From Trochalopteron elliotii (lineage: Eukaryota; Chordata; Aves; Passeriformes; Leiothrichidae): a stretch of DNA of 64,000 nt. Location: the NCBI GenBank assembly GCA_024734555.1, contig JANPWX010000055.1:562487-626486 (forward strand). The letters run 5' to 3'. Position numbers and translations under genes: made by a program. The notes beneath the pieces are model-generated. The model was not told where the DNA came from. It did no database searches and saw only the letters and a list, made by a program, of their open reading frames with translations. Of this stretch, positions 34,476 through 47,094 are shown piece by piece (within the stretch, counting starts at the first letter, position 1; each line of letters starts with the position of its first letter).

Positions 34476-37109
34476 TAATAATGGAAGAGGAAAAATATTA
34501 TTTACTTTGTGGGAGAAAATTTAAGCTACAGAGAGCTCTGAGAATGCACAGTGACACAGAGAATCTCCTGTAGGTTTGCTCAGCAACATCTGAGATTTGT
34601 CTGAACTCACTTTTGTGAGGGCAGGGCTTGTGCTCACAGAGGATTGGTATGAGTATCAACCTAGACTTCAAATCCTGGCTTTCTTCCTAGCTGGGCTTGG
34701 GGCTGGGAACATCTGGGTTATTGATTCAGATGGAATTTTGGGTTTGTAGTTGTTGAAGCCAGATTTTGGAGGAGCATTTTAGTTCTCAGTCAAGGTGTGA
34801 TTCCCAGAAATGATTGCCCTTGTGTTAGGTAAGCCCAGAGTTTGGGCTCTGGGCATAAAGGGTGCTGGGCTCCCCCTCAGCCTGGGGGGATCTTCTGGAG
34901 GAGAGTATTGTCTTTGCAGACAGTAGAAACAGATCTCTAAAATAAGAGAGGTATAGAGATGCCTCAGTGCTAACACCAGGCAGGGTGAGAGTCTGTGTTC
35001 GCCTTGGTGTTTTTATGTTCCCAGCTTGGTTCTGGTTACTGTAAACATCTACAGAAAGACTCATCTGTCCCGTGGTGCTGACACGATAGGCAGCATCCAG
35101 GCTTGGTTGTTCTTGATCAAATTATTTAGAAAGAAAGCTTACAGGTTTAGGCAAATGCAGAATTACTCTTTTGAAAGGCAATGAAAGTGCAGGGCTGCGA
35201 ATCATCGAAATAATCTCCCAGATGGCCACAGAAAGAGCACAACCACAAACAAAAGCAGCTCTCAACTTGGAGTAACCTCCAAACTCACTGCCATTCCAGA
35301 GGAGTTGCTAATCACAGATGTGTGTTAGTCTTTGAAAAATAACATTGGGAAGCAATGGATTTCTAAGTTGCAGCACTGTGGAGATAATTTTATTTACACT
35401 TTCTCTGCATTGGGTGCAGAGTGGCTCATTTTCCACTCTTAAATTTAAGCAGGATGATATTGCACCCCCTGGGCAAAAGGAGAGCAAGTTAAACATTGGC
35501 TGGGAGGAAATGCACATCCCCGCTGAGCTGAGCACCACGCAGACTGAATTTTGGGAGGTTCCCTAACCTTTGCTCCCGAGGTTGTTGTGCTGACAGTGCT
35601 GAAACCCTTTTCCCTAAACAACGTGGGTAGGTTTGGAGCATTCCGTTATGCTTGGCTACCTCCAGCTCTGCGAGGGCCCCTGGCCTCTGGTGCTTCCCCT
35701 GCCACCAAAGAGAGCCAGCTAGGTCAGTCCAGAATGCAAACAATGATGTCATCATTGTAAAAGAAATGAAAAGCTCTGTGGGAACCCAGGAGACAAACCC
35801 CAAGTTAAAGATCTTTTGGCTAAATATGAGCACGAAGGAAAGCTTGCAAAGATCAGAATAATGTTGCGTGCCAATGTGGCATTTGATGTCCAAGATAAAA
35901 GAGGGACTTATTTCAGGAGTGAGACTGTTTTAGCAAGAGAAAGAAATCTTGGTGTCTGTGTCGGAATGCATAAAAACACATGTTTCCGATGTGGTTTTCT
36001 CATATGCTAAATGAACAGGACATCTGGTTGTGTTTTTAAAAATTAAATTGACTGACACTAAATCAGTGCTTTACCAAGCAAAAGGTAGTAAACCAAGAAC
36101 ATCTAATAAGGTAACAATGAAATATTTGGCAGGACTTCAGAGTATTGGAAACTCACACAACCGAAAGGAGCTGAAATATTGTGATATATATGAGGCCTTA
36201 ACTTCTTATTTATCTGTGCTATTTCTTACTGCACTTCACAGAAATATGTTGCATTCCCATTGGTATAGATTTCTATATGTTAGTGCCAAAACTCCAGATG
36301 TTTTCTAGGTAAATCTCTGGAGACTATTTTATTGTGTTTCATTTCTCCTTATTTACAATTCACTTGTCTTGAACTCCAGCCATTGGTAATAAAAATCCAT
36401 AGAGCCTGCAGCTGAGCCAAGTGGACACCATTGTCCTGTTTTTTCAAGTTGGGATGGGTTGATCCAAGCCTTGAACAGAATCCAAACCACTGGAGTTTTC
36501 CAAAAGTTCATCTCTCTTCTCTTTACTTTTTAACCCTTCATGCACTAGGGAATAAAGAGTCAACTGCTTTGTCTTTCCTTTTTCCCCTCCACTCTGTCCT
36601 GAAAAGTTCAACTCTTCTTCACCACAACAGCCTATCCACAGTTGCTGTCCTTTAGCCCTTCTGCAGTTCTGTCCATCAGAGCTCTGACCTGACCAGTGCT
36701 CCAGGGTTCTGTGTCCCTCCTCCAGGCTGCCTTCACCCCTAATCTGCCAGCTTCCTCTGCCTTCCTCTGGAGTTAAAGGAAAAGCCACGTGGTCATCCCT
36801 GAGCCACTTTGTGCCTCTTAACCTCTTCCCTTTCTGCCTTGCAGGCACAGCACGGTGCTCCAGCTGGGCACTTCCAAACCCAAGCTTCCCTTTGCCTTAC
36901 AGTTTGTTTTGGTTTGGTTTTAAGCTTTTATTAATGAATTAAGATATAATGTAGCCTGCTGTCCCCTCCCCTTCTCAGTTTGCTGTCTGTTTAGGTTTTA
37001 AATACCATCAGGTTCTCTGGTACATCAGAGAGATTGTGGTGCCCATTTTGCACTGAAATCAGTCTGCGGTTACTGGGGAATTCAGGTCTCTGCATGCTGA
37101 CAAAACCTC

Positions 37110-37330
37110 TGCTTAATGACATAGAAATAATTAGCCACTTTGCTGTAGTGGGACTTCAGTTAATTTTAAAGAGCTGCGAAGTTTCGTTTCAGAGTTGCTG
37201 CAATCAGCGGTTACATTTTATAACCCATCGCCGGCACGTTTGATCAACCACACAGATTTTTTATGTGAACATACCCACCCACCAGATGTGTATAAACATA
37301 AATCATTCCACAGCATAACCTGATCATGTT
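37110..37330. promoter_or_regulatory. Candidate conserved non-coding element with retained CpGs
   Basis: The segment joins AT-rich cores (AGAAATAATTAGCC, CAGTTAATTTTAAAG) to a CpG-bearing stretch (GAGCTGCGAAGTTTCG, CAATCAGCGG, CATCGCCGGCACG) within about 120 bases. CpGs are rapidly lost in neutral bird sequence, so five in this small AT-rich block suggest constraint or low methylation. There is no repeat and no plausible exon. Conservation was not tested. Confidence 0.4.
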
Positions 37331-38085
37331 TTCGTAGTGGTTCTGGGCTTGACTGATCCTCCAGGAGAAAGCAGCGTTGCTCAGAGAACTCCAAACTGTG
37401 AGTGAGACTTGCTTGGATCTCAACAAGCGCTGCTCTGCTGTCTTTCCCTGTCAGGGAGAAGGATGAAGGAAAGGAAGTTTTTGCAGCTCTGAAAAGGGGT
37501 TTTCTCTCTTTCCACATGCCCAGGTAGATGTGGCTCGCTCAGAGTGAAGCCTCTTGCCTGGCCTGTGTTTCCAGTGCTGGCTTTCAGGGACTGTGCAGTG
37601 CTTGAGGACTAGAGCTGCAATGCAGTAACTGGTAACTCCTGCTCCCTGCAAGGCTGGAGGGAATTCTCTCCTGCTCTAGCAAGCAGCTGGAGTGGTAAGT
37701 GCCAGCCTCCCAGGTTTCTGAACAATTCCTATTTTTCTTTTATTTCTTGTAGCTGAAATACACTTAGGCAAGGCAGGTAATATAATTTATGCTTTGTGCT
37801 ATTGTTTGGGAATTACATACTTATTTTTAAAACAGTACAAGTTATCTATATGCTGTGAAGTTTGTAATTCTTGTACCAGCAGATATGTGTTGGTCAGCAT
37901 CCTAATTACCTGAAGAGCTGAATATTTACTGTTAATCAGTAAATATTTCAAAATGAAGCAATTATAAATGGGCCAAACCCAAAATGCCAGACAGGAGTAC
38001 TCTCACAGTGGATCCAGGAATAACACTTAACAATTTCCAGGTTCCAAACTTGAGTTACCAAATTTCATCACAAAGGAAGGTACTG

Positions 38086-38145
38086 CTGTCATTAGTTTTA
38101 GTTTCACATGTTGAAACAGAGGTTCTGAAAGACAAAATAATTTAC
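38086..38145 (-). mobile_element. Ancient MIR/L2/L3-like relic
   Basis: The bases around 38090-38140 (ATTAGTTTTAGTTTCACATG, then a TTGAAACAGAGGTTCTGAAAG stretch) resemble the reverse complement of the MIR/L2 3' region (ATTATCCCCATTTTACAGATG, then GAGGAAACTGAGGCTCAGAG). The match is short and diverged, so the family is uncertain. Confidence 0.3.
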
Positions 38146-38778
38146 TTTTCAGTTCCACTATCTGCTACCAGTTCATCTTCAGTCCTGTATCCCAGGTAGT
38201 GTCATAAAAACCTTGGATGCATTTTGTCCTGAACTTCAGAGAAAATTACCTTCAAATTCCATGCCTCGAGCTCATCTCTAGAAATATTTAATGAGCAAAG
38301 TGTGAATTCAAATTTCATGAAAATAATTAACAGAGACAGCGTCAAAGCACAGTCTCTTCCCAAGTTAGTGGTATTATACAAAAGTTAAAGCTCTAGAAAA
38401 GCAGAGAAAGCATTATGGTGATCAACCATCTCCACTGGGGAGAAATGAATACAAGGCAGGCATTAGGAACCAGGAATGATGGCTGCTATTTTCTTTTCAT
38501 TTGGAACCAAGTTCTGTGTTTGTATCTCCCAGCTTTATTTGTGATCAGTGAGACTTCAGCCTGGATTGAAGCCACAGGGGTCACAGATTGCTCATCTGTG
38601 GATCTTGTCATGGTTTCCTTTGGGTGCATTACATAAAGGTCACTGTTTTTGTTACTTCCCCCTCTCTTCCTCCATTTTTTAACTTGTTTTCTCACTACCG
38701 ATGCTGTACTGAGGACCAGCTAAAGAAACAAAAACATATTTAAATCTTCAATGTCAAGCTGGGTACACACAGAATACT

Positions 38779-38850
38779 CAACATTTATATAGTGTCTGTC
38801 CTTAAAGTGTCAATGTTTGCCAAGCAATTCTATTTATTGGCATCTCAGCC
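38779..38850. mobile_element. Ancient L3/CR1-like relic
   Basis: CAACATTTATATAGTGTCTG followed by a TTAAAGTGTCAATGTTTGCCAAGC-like stretch resembles the widespread amniote motif ATTTATATAGCGCCTT...AAAGCGCTTTACAAA found in old L3/L2-type tails. Only about 65 bases are recognisable. The orientation is not assigned because the relic is too short. Confidence 0.35.
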
Positions 38851-39399
38851 CTCTGAAGTCAACTGAAAGGACTCAAAAGCTTTCAGTGATTTCACTGTAT
38901 TTTTGATTGTGTCATTATTCTCCTGCAGTGAGAAAGGAAAAAAACAAATCACTGTGGTGTCTAAAATGCTGTGTGCATCTTTTTGCAAATGCAGTAATCT
39001 CACAGGCACCTGTTTTTTCCAGTGTGATGCTGCCCCAGTCAATTCTTTGTGCCAGAGAGGGAAAGCTGTGATAGGTTCCCAAATTCCAGTAGTCAGTATA
39101 ATAACCTGTTTTCTCTGCCCTCCCTGTCCCTGAAAAATGCAGAATTGGAGAGGGTTTTTTAAACATTCCTCAGAATGAAAAGAATGACTCTCAACTCTCA
39201 TGAAAAGACAAAAATACTTCTCTCATCATGATTCTCAACAGCATTTGAATTTTTACTATGAAATAGTTGCAATAAATTGTATAAGATCAGTCTTGTGAAG
39301 TAATAACATTTCAGGAGAGGGAAAGATTTTAATTCAAAATGACAGACTTGAAGATCCTTGCCTGGACACAGAGAAGATAACTCCTGAGAAGTCATTAAA

Positions 39400-39545
39400 A
39401 AAAAAACCCAGAGACTGAATTAATTGAATAAGTTATGAGTGTTAAATTATTAATTCAGCTCTGAGTCAGCTTTGAACTACTTATTAGCTATTAATTGATA
39501 CAGATATTTTATAAAATCTATGAGTCATTTTAATAAATACTTCTG
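39400..39545. promoter_or_regulatory. Candidate homeodomain-core cluster
   Basis: Four TAAT-type palindromic or near-palindromic cores lie within about 100 bases: GAATTAATTGAATAAG near 39417, AAATTATTAATTCAGC near 39445, TTATTAGCTATTAATTGATAC near 39481, and TTTTAATAAATAC near 39529. The spacing is close to regular. A poly-A run (near 39393) precedes it and a poly-T run (near 39550) follows it. Function is inferred from motif density only. Confidence 0.3.
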
Positions 39546-42500
39546 AGCATTTTTTTTTTACTGAATGTTAAACTATGGGCATGTGAAAATATATGTTCAG
39601 TCCCAATCTGCATCACTATAATGTATGGGATAATCTGATTAACAGCACTCCTGGGAAAAGGGAGACTCAGTGGGAAAAGAACAAACTTGGAGAGGCACTT
39701 CCTGTGCTGGTTTTTGGAGAGGACCAACAACCACCTCTTTCAGCACACAAGAAATTGGATCTTCTTGTGTGTTTTTGGTTGTGACCATCCAGCAAAGCAG
39801 GGTTCTGGCTGTTCAACCATCTGGGATCCATGCTGTGAATTAAGCAGAAGGAGATTGCTATAAATATTAAACACAAAGAGGCTGCTGTAACAGGAGGAGG
39901 AACTTTCCATGTGCAGTATGGGGAAAACCAACAGAGGAGGACACTGACCCTCCACAGCAAAGCTGTTCCATCCTTTCTGGCTCTAAAAAGCCACAGCCAT
40001 GAAGAGAAAGAGTTGAAGAGGAGCAAATTTTTGCAGTCTGGTCTTCTGCACTGACTGTTAGGGTCCTTTCAGATCTCTTACATTTACAGCACAGTGGGAC
40101 TGTGATTTAAACTTTATTTCATAAGTTCATTATTGAACAAAGATTACAAACAAGGGCTCAATCACCTCTTGGTGACTTGTCTGTTGCATTAATTCTCTCA
40201 GCCACCATTCAAGTTACATGATTTCCTAACATATAACCCCTGACTCTTAATATTATCACCTATGAACAAAAAAAGAATTAGTTCCCTGTTCAGTGGTGAG
40301 AGTGCTCATCCTTCCTGCTCCATCAGGGCGTGAGCATCCCCTCTATCCCTCCAGGAAACACAAAAGTGTCAGCAGTCCATCTGCTCTTGGATCTGCTTCA
40401 AGAAGTTTGGAGGTCAGCTGAAGTTTTATACCTTCCAGCTTGGGGGTTTGGACTTTGTCATTTCCAGAGATTAGTGGGTTCTGTGGAAAATGCCAGACAA
40501 AAGTTAGCAGCTGCAATTTTCAGGTGATGGTGAGTGCAGAGTAGCCCTTCCTGGCCACCTGTCCTGCCTGGCTTTGATGGGATGGTGCTGCTCCCAGCTG
40601 ACATCAGGCTTTGGCATGAGCTGGGTTAGCCACAGCCTGAGCAGGAGTCGAGTAAACTCTCCTGCCTGACTCTCACATCCTTCTCCAAGGCAGCTGCTCC
40701 CTGGCACAAGAGCCTGTTGGGGGATTTTCCCAGTGTTCTGCAGGTGTTCCAGGTCAGTGTTCAGGGGAAGATGTGTCTGGCCACCCATGAAATCTTGTGG
40801 AAATCCCATTCTTTTCTATATATACTTTTGAGCTTGTTCTCAGACCAGGAAAGAAGCAACCTCACTTATGCTCTTCAATGACAAAGAATGTAATTATTCT
40901 GACCTTTTCCGCATGCTCCTTTTGTTTTCAATACCAGATTTAAAGTCTGATTCATCCTTGAGGGAAAATATTTTCCTGTTCTGTGAAGTTCTCTCCCTAA
41001 CCTATCTTTCTATTCTGAGCAGTTTTCACAGGGTTAGTAAAGTACTAGCACACCAAATGGAGAGTATGTCTTTAAGCCATGTAAAAATACCTCATAAATT
41101 ATTTTTTTTAATGTTGAATAAGAATCCAGCTTTGTACTTTGCCATCCACAAAAATGCACCAAGATGGTTGTTGAAACACTCACACCCTTGTGCACAGACA
41201 CATGGATTCACTGGGGATAGATGCATCTGTTTGAAGACTGCCTCTGATTTCTGGGTCAGGCTTCCACTTAGATAATACTTTAGCTCACTGTTACTTGCTT
41301 TACAGAAAGTACAAAGGTATTGTTGCCTTTTTAGAGCTGGGGATTTTTGGACACAGGCACATGAGAATTCCACAGGAACTGATGTTCTTGTGAGTGGGGA
41401 ACCCATATCCCACTGAGCTCCAGTGAAATTTACTAAATTCTGAAAGCAGATTCTTGCTTAGGTGAATATCACCTTGTTAATATTGCCAAAACAGCTTCAT
41501 TCAAATCATCCCCAAGCCTGTTGGTGGGCAGGGAGGACTAAAGTTTGCCCCCAACATTTTGGGTTATACTGAGAACTTGATTTGCACCTGGAAAGAGGAA
41601 TGAACCAGGCAGCACTGAAACACAGATTTGCAGAGAGACACATGACTTCTCCTCATGCAGATTTATTTCATGCACACTATTTCTCTTCATCCCTCCTCCA
41701 GTGACTGCACTGGAGCCTCTCTGAAAGTTTTTGCACCCTTTGATGGCCAAATAAGCCTGATGTTTCAGTGGTACAGATCTGTACCTTCCATGCTATTTGA
41801 TGTAACCTGAAAGGCCCAATAAATGTCTTCTGTGGAGAGGTTACTTAAAGTAATACAAGATACAAAGCAGGAGCAGAGATGATGCAATTTAGTGGATGAG
41901 GACTTCAGGTGAGCCAGGAGATGTGATTTTATCCCTACAGAGATTGTTCCTTGGGGAAGCTGCATTAGTTTTTGTGTCTAAGTTGCCATTCTGCCTTTGT
42001 TTCATGTGCAAGGGTGGGAAAAAATCTGGTACAAATCTCATATTGTGGATTTCAAAACTCCCTAGTACAATTTTGGTGGGGATTCTAGGGATGAATGTAA
42101 CAGAAGTCATAACAGCAATAGTTATCTTCAGAGCAGTAATGCACTGAAAGCCTCTTATCTTTTGAATCCTGCTTGCTGTGGTGTAACCAAGCACAACACA
42201 AACACTAACAGATTTCTACAACACTATAATGAGTATTCTATTGCATCAGAGGAATCACTAATAAAATATAAGCAGTATATAACACCAGATGGAATAATAT
42301 GTTTTAGGAGAGGGCAGTTCAATGAACTCATGACACATCTCAGAAAACCATTGTGGGAATCAGGTAGGAAAGGGAGATAGAGATGTACTTAGATAATGTC
42401 AGGTGTCTCACTCTGTTCTGAAAAGTGTGAGGTCTTACCACGTGCTTGTATCTACAGGAGACCAGAGAAGTTCCCACTCCTCTTAGGAAAAGGTTGTCTT

Positions 42501-42820
42501 TGTGAACATTTGTTTGTGAATGGTAGTTTGGAATTTCCAGTCAAAAGTTTGGGTTAGGATAATAATTTCTTCACTTACCGGTGCCCTTAGAAATAGCAGC
42601 AGCAATGACAACATGTTCTCAACACCTTGGTAATTCCTTGACTGGCTTGAGTAAAGACAAGGCAGAGTCATGGCACAACCTACAGCTTTCACATTTATTT
42701 ACTTGTATATGTTCATTTTTCAGTAACTGCTTTATGCAATGGCTTTATCTGCACGTCACCTTTTAACAGGAGTTATTGATTTTTAAATCATTTTTATCAT
42801 TTGAGTGGCTTTAATTTGAA

Positions 42821-43054
42821 AGAGAGTAGAGTTAGGTTAGCTGTTAGGAAGAAATTGTTCCCTGTGAGGGTGGTGAGGCCCTGGCATGGGTTGCCCAGAG
42901 CAGCTGTGGCTGCCCCTGGATCCCTGACAGTGTCCAAGACCAGGCTGGACAAGGTTTGGACCAACCTGAGATAGTGGGAGCTGACCCTGCCCATGGCAAG
43001 GTGTGGAATGAGATGATCTCTAAGGTCTCTTCCAACCCATGTATGATTCTATGG
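42821..43054 (+). mobile_element. CR1 LINE 3' fragment (plus orientation)
   Basis: The copy begins near GGTTAGCTGTTAGGAAGAAATTG, continues with CCTGTGAGGGTGGTGAGGCCCTGGCATGGGTTGCCCAGAGCAGC as consecutive sub-blocks and a CCAAGACCAGGCTGGACAAGG stretch, and ends with GGTCTCTTCCAACCCATGTATGATTCTATGG. This is the CR1 3' end in forward orientation with its terminal ATTCTATG repeat. It is the only plus-oriented CR1 in the window. It closely resembles the minus-oriented copy at 62888-63140. An 87-codon minus-strand frame across it is not a gene. Confidence 0.95.
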
Positions 43055-44929
43055 ATGTTTGTGCACACATGTCCTGCCAATTTGACAGTTGAAAATGTAA
43101 TTTTCACACCCTGAAAATAGTGTTTTCAGTCTGAATTCTGGCATTACAGGTTTCAGATCCATAAGTGTTTTTTTCATTATTGAATGCCTGTGGGCAGCTG
43201 AAAGCAAAACAGATCAGGCAGTGCATGGTGGAAAACACAGAAGTTAAAAAAAGAATGTGAGTAGTAGAAAATGCTTGTGCAAGGAGCTGTGCACCTGAGC
43301 AGTGTTGTGAATGATGTTAATGATCCTCCTGGCCCATGATTGTTGTCTGCCCCAGCCTGGCATGCTGCATTTATCCTGGGGCTGGCTCTTTGTAACTGCC
43401 TGAAACTGAACTGGAGTAAAAGTGAATCAAATCTTGCAGCTTTCTTTTTCTTCCAAGACATGCTTCCAGGACTGTAAATCCCAAAGCACCACCTGCCCAA
43501 AGTGTGTTTGCTGTGGATGGTGGCTCAGAGCAGCTCTGCCCTGCATTAATTGTGCTGACTGCCATTCTCACAGGCTCCTCCTGGGCTGATTTTGGCACAC
43601 AGTGGGCTCAGGTAGTGCTCCAGGAGTAGCCATAGCAACATGGTGCTCGACAGCACCTGCACATCCACCCAGAGAGGTGGATAAATACAGGGACTGTATT
43701 TTAAATGTGCTCTCAAAGCTGCTGCTGCTTCCATTTGTACACTGGACCCTGAGGGTACTCCAGCATTTCCTGATGGGATGTGCCATAGGAATTAGAAAGA
43801 AAAAAAATAAATTAGTGTGTTCAATAATTTCTAAATACTTTCCCCCACTCTGGCCTGCCAGGTCTCTCTCCTTTGTGTTAAGTCCTCAGCTTAGCAAAGC
43901 ACCTGTGCTGGAAGAATTTCACAGGTCTAAATGATGGCATCTGGAAATGGGACAAAGCACAGGGGTGCTACAGCCTCTCTCTGAACATACCAGAACCAGT
44001 GGAAAGCTTTAAAATCCCTGATTTTTGGGCCAAATTCTGTAGTAGGAGCCTTGAACAGGGCTGATCTCCAGTGGGTGCAGGGACTCTCATCCATCTCCAT
44101 CAGCTGGGAGCTCAGGCAAAGGCCCTGCCTGAGTATGGGACACATGTTAGCTAAGATGAGGTGCCCCTAAATTACCTCAAAATGACAAGAATTCAAATTA
44201 ATATATTGCTTTTGACCTCCTGTTGGATTCATGTAGCTGATTAGGCCATGCAGTTTCTAACAGCACCTTCACAGTGAGCCCTACCATTGTTACAAATTAT
44301 AATTAAGTAAACAGGAACAGCTCTTTTCTTCCAATGCTTGTTATCACAGAAGATGCTAAAGTTTCTACTTCTGAAAACTTCCTCTCTCAAATAGCCCTTT
44401 CTTGGTAGTAAGACCACATATGCCCTCTGCTGTCCCTTCAAATTGTGTGAAGACCTAATAGCAGAACATTATTGGTATTGTTAATATCAGTATAATACAC
44501 TGATATTAATTTAATGACTCTGTGAAAACTAAGAAATATTCTGAGTATTTCAGGGAGGCATTCAGGGAGTTCCATCCCTGAGTGTGCAGGTGGAGTCTCT
44601 GGGATTACACCAGGTGCAGGATAACACAAGGCAATCTCTTGGAAAATCCCCACAGAAATTCTGCTTTCCACATTTTGAGTTTTTCTGCTTTCTAAGCCCA
44701 TAATCTCTGTGATATGCTTCCTAGTTCTCCAGAGTCATCTGGAATAAGGTCAGATCTGCAAAATTCTGTGCCTTTAAAAGTAGATCTGGAACAAAACTGT
44801 AGGTAAATCTCTAAATATAGAGGACGGTACATTTTCTCAGTAAGCAAATTGCTTGCTGTTTTTACATGCTGAATTTCCTTGATTTGTCAGAAATGGTTAG
44901 TGTTAAGAAACTAATTTCTTGGCAGCAAA

Positions 44930-45150
44930 CAAACCTTTAACAACCTTGGATAAACTTTATATGGTGCTTAATTTGCACTAGCAGCACATAATGCAAACGA
45001 AGTGTTGACTAGAATGCACTTTCCCAAATTAATTTCGATCTTCTTGACAACAGACACTTTTCTTGACAAAGATAAGTTTCCCAGCACAATTCAGCTTGCT
45101 CCCTGCTGTTTGTGCATATTGTTATTATTGCAAATAACACAGTGTTATTT
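44930..45150. promoter_or_regulatory. Candidate conserved non-coding element
   Basis: The block contains GCTTAATTTGCACTAGCAGC, CATAATGCAAACGAAG and CCAAATTAATTTCGATC as separate sub-blocks with two CpGs in AT-rich context, plus a repeated TCTTGACAA motif (CTTCTTGACAACAGAC and TTTCTTGACAAAG). No repeat family or open frame accounts for it. The regulatory role is inference. Confidence 0.3.
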
Positions 45151-45875
45151 TAATGTTTGATGGCAGGAGAGTCACTCCTTGATACTCTGCTTTTAAATTT
45201 ATGTATTAAATCTCGTTGGCTTCTAATAACTCTCATTTTAGATAGCACATGGAGAGTGCAGAAGACACAGTTGGAGTTCTAACAGAACCTTATTTTGGTA
45301 AATGGGAAAGGCCTTCAGTTTTCCATGGATGGATGCTAGTTTGGCACAGAACTGGGTTGGTAAATTTTGTTTGAAACACTGTGATTTCTTATATAGACTC
45401 AGCTGTGCTCTCTGCCCAAGATCTTGGAGAGACCCCAAATTAGTTGCTGTCTCCCAGGTTTTGTAGGATCATGGGACCACACGTGGTGCCTTCATGCAGA
45501 TTATTTCCACTAATCCTCTAATTCAAGTGCCTCCTAAAATACTGTGCCTATCCTGGAAATGCACACTGAATGCTCAGCCAAAATTATACATTAAGGTGCA
45601 ATTAGCTGTGAGCAGAGCACTGAAACCTGGAATATTTTTGACTAAGTGGTCAATTAGTGTGATTGGGAGGCAAAGGATGCAGCCAGCCATAGTGTGGTCA
45701 GAGGGAGCAATCAAGTGAATTGAGCAGTCAGCTGATTAGAAAACAACTAGTGAGAGCAAGATGAATTTTCATCCTGGAAGTGATGAATGTGGATCTGTCT
45801 GGAGCATTCAGCCAAACTGAACACTCAATCAACATTCAATTAACCTGAGCTGCCCCCCATGTACACAGGATTTAA

Positions 45876-45908
45876 ATATATATGTATATACACATACATA
45901 TATATATG
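45876..45908. repeat. AT/GT-rich microsatellite with inverted symmetry
   Basis: Alternating AT with interspersed GT and CA dinucleotides forms a purine-pyrimidine alternating tract. Its left half (ATATATATGTAT) is the reverse complement of its right half (ATACATATATAT), with a short spacer. Such a tract can form a cruciform or hairpin and is prone to length change. Confidence 0.8.
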
Positions 45909-46584
45909 ACAGTCTCATTGTGTGTGATGCTCCCAAGAGCTGTTCTATGTGTGTTTAAGTATCAGCAAAATTAGTAAATAATAACTCAAATGTACTGAGT
46001 AATAATGATATACCTGTGTATCCAAGCAAAATATTTCAGTGGCAAACTGATGGTTCTTTTATCTTACAACTTATCTGTCCTTTTAGATTACATTTGTGTT
46101 TCAAATCCAAATATCATAAATTTTTCTATTGCTTAGTAATAAGTCTAAAAGTAGAGTAAGGCAAGGCTTTGAGGTTAATTAAAGTTCACTGGAAATGTAC
46201 TTTTTATTATCAGACCTATGCCTCTGTAATTAACATTTGAAATGCAGGGTTAATTATTATTGTCCCCTTTGTTAGTTTGCAATGTAGAACAAAGGTATCA
46301 AAAGCTTCAGGTTTGATTTTGAGGGCAACTTTTAATAGCAGGGAAACTTCCCTGACCCTGGAATACCTCTGTGGATCCAGTCTGGGTCTGGAGGAGGAAG
46401 GAGAAGAATTTGGCCCAGTGACAGCACCACTCACCTGGGCCTGTGCAGATGTGCTGGCTTTAGTTGGCAGAAGGAGCATCAGGGAAACCTCTGGAGAAGG
46501 AAAAACCATTCTCAGGCTGGCTCTTCTAAAGGCTGCTTCAGTTAACTTCATTTGTTTTTTCTCCATGACTCAGAAAAATATATG

Positions 46585-46700
46585 AGCTATCGTTGGTGTT
46601 TTTGATTCTTTTGTTTAAATGAGGTCATAAATGGCTTTGTGCCAATCCGAGCAAAGGCAATGCTTTCTTTACATTGGCCTAGTCATCCTTCCTCAAAGTG
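46585..46700. promoter_or_regulatory. Candidate conserved non-coding element
   Basis: AGCTATCGTTGGTGTTTTTG, then GTTTAAATGAGGTCATAAATGG, then GTGCCAATCCGAGCAAAGGC form a non-repetitive block with retained CpGs, a TGAGGTCA nuclear-receptor-type half site with TCATAAA after it, and a TTTACATTGG end. The arrangement resembles an enhancer core. There is no coding potential. Not tested for conservation. Confidence 0.35.
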
Positions 46701-47094
46701 GAACTCATGACTCCCTACATTTATTTTTTGTCCCTATTTATAAGTGAAGTAACCTTTGTTTAGTGTTTGAGATATATCTTTTAACCCAGACTAGTTCTGT
46801 TTATAAGTGCATTGTGGCATTGTTGGGTTTCACATGGTAAAATTTCCTCTATTAGTCCCTCAACCCAGACTAAAGTTGTATTATTTTAACATTGAGATAG
46901 TTGTTCTTTCCTCAAAATATTTATATTGCAAAACCCATGCTCCCAAATTTAGTGTGGTGTAGGAGCCACAAGTTCACTCCTCACACGCACTGATTTGGCA
47001 GCAGGCAAACCACAGAGATGTCTTTAGCCCTACTCATTTATTCTGGGGAAGGATGAGATCTCCAGGGGCTGTACAAACAAGTCTGATTTAAGAT

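Larger units (their letters stand above)
34476..42820. other. Unique non-coding sequence
   Basis: No gene is supported. Open frames of 134-135 codons (35489-35893 minus, 36444-36848 minus, 40868-41275 plus) have opposite-strand or overlapping rivals and no recognised domain. MIR/L3-like scraps are near 38.09 and 38.78 kb. Motif-dense AT-rich parts are near 37.11-37.33 and 39.40-39.54 kb. Poly-A and poly-T runs lie near 39393 and 39550. Confidence 0.6.

Noticed and set aside
42844..43107. Apparent peptide family shared with 62907-63098
   Set aside because: Both frames lie in CR1 3' ends of the same subfamily, so the similarity is from the repeat and not from a gene family.
46216..46585. Complementary 116- and 102-codon frames on both strands
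   Set aside because: Both strands open together suggests a local dearth of stops; low-complexity Ser/Pro/Glu stretches and possible repeat remnants explain it better than a gene.
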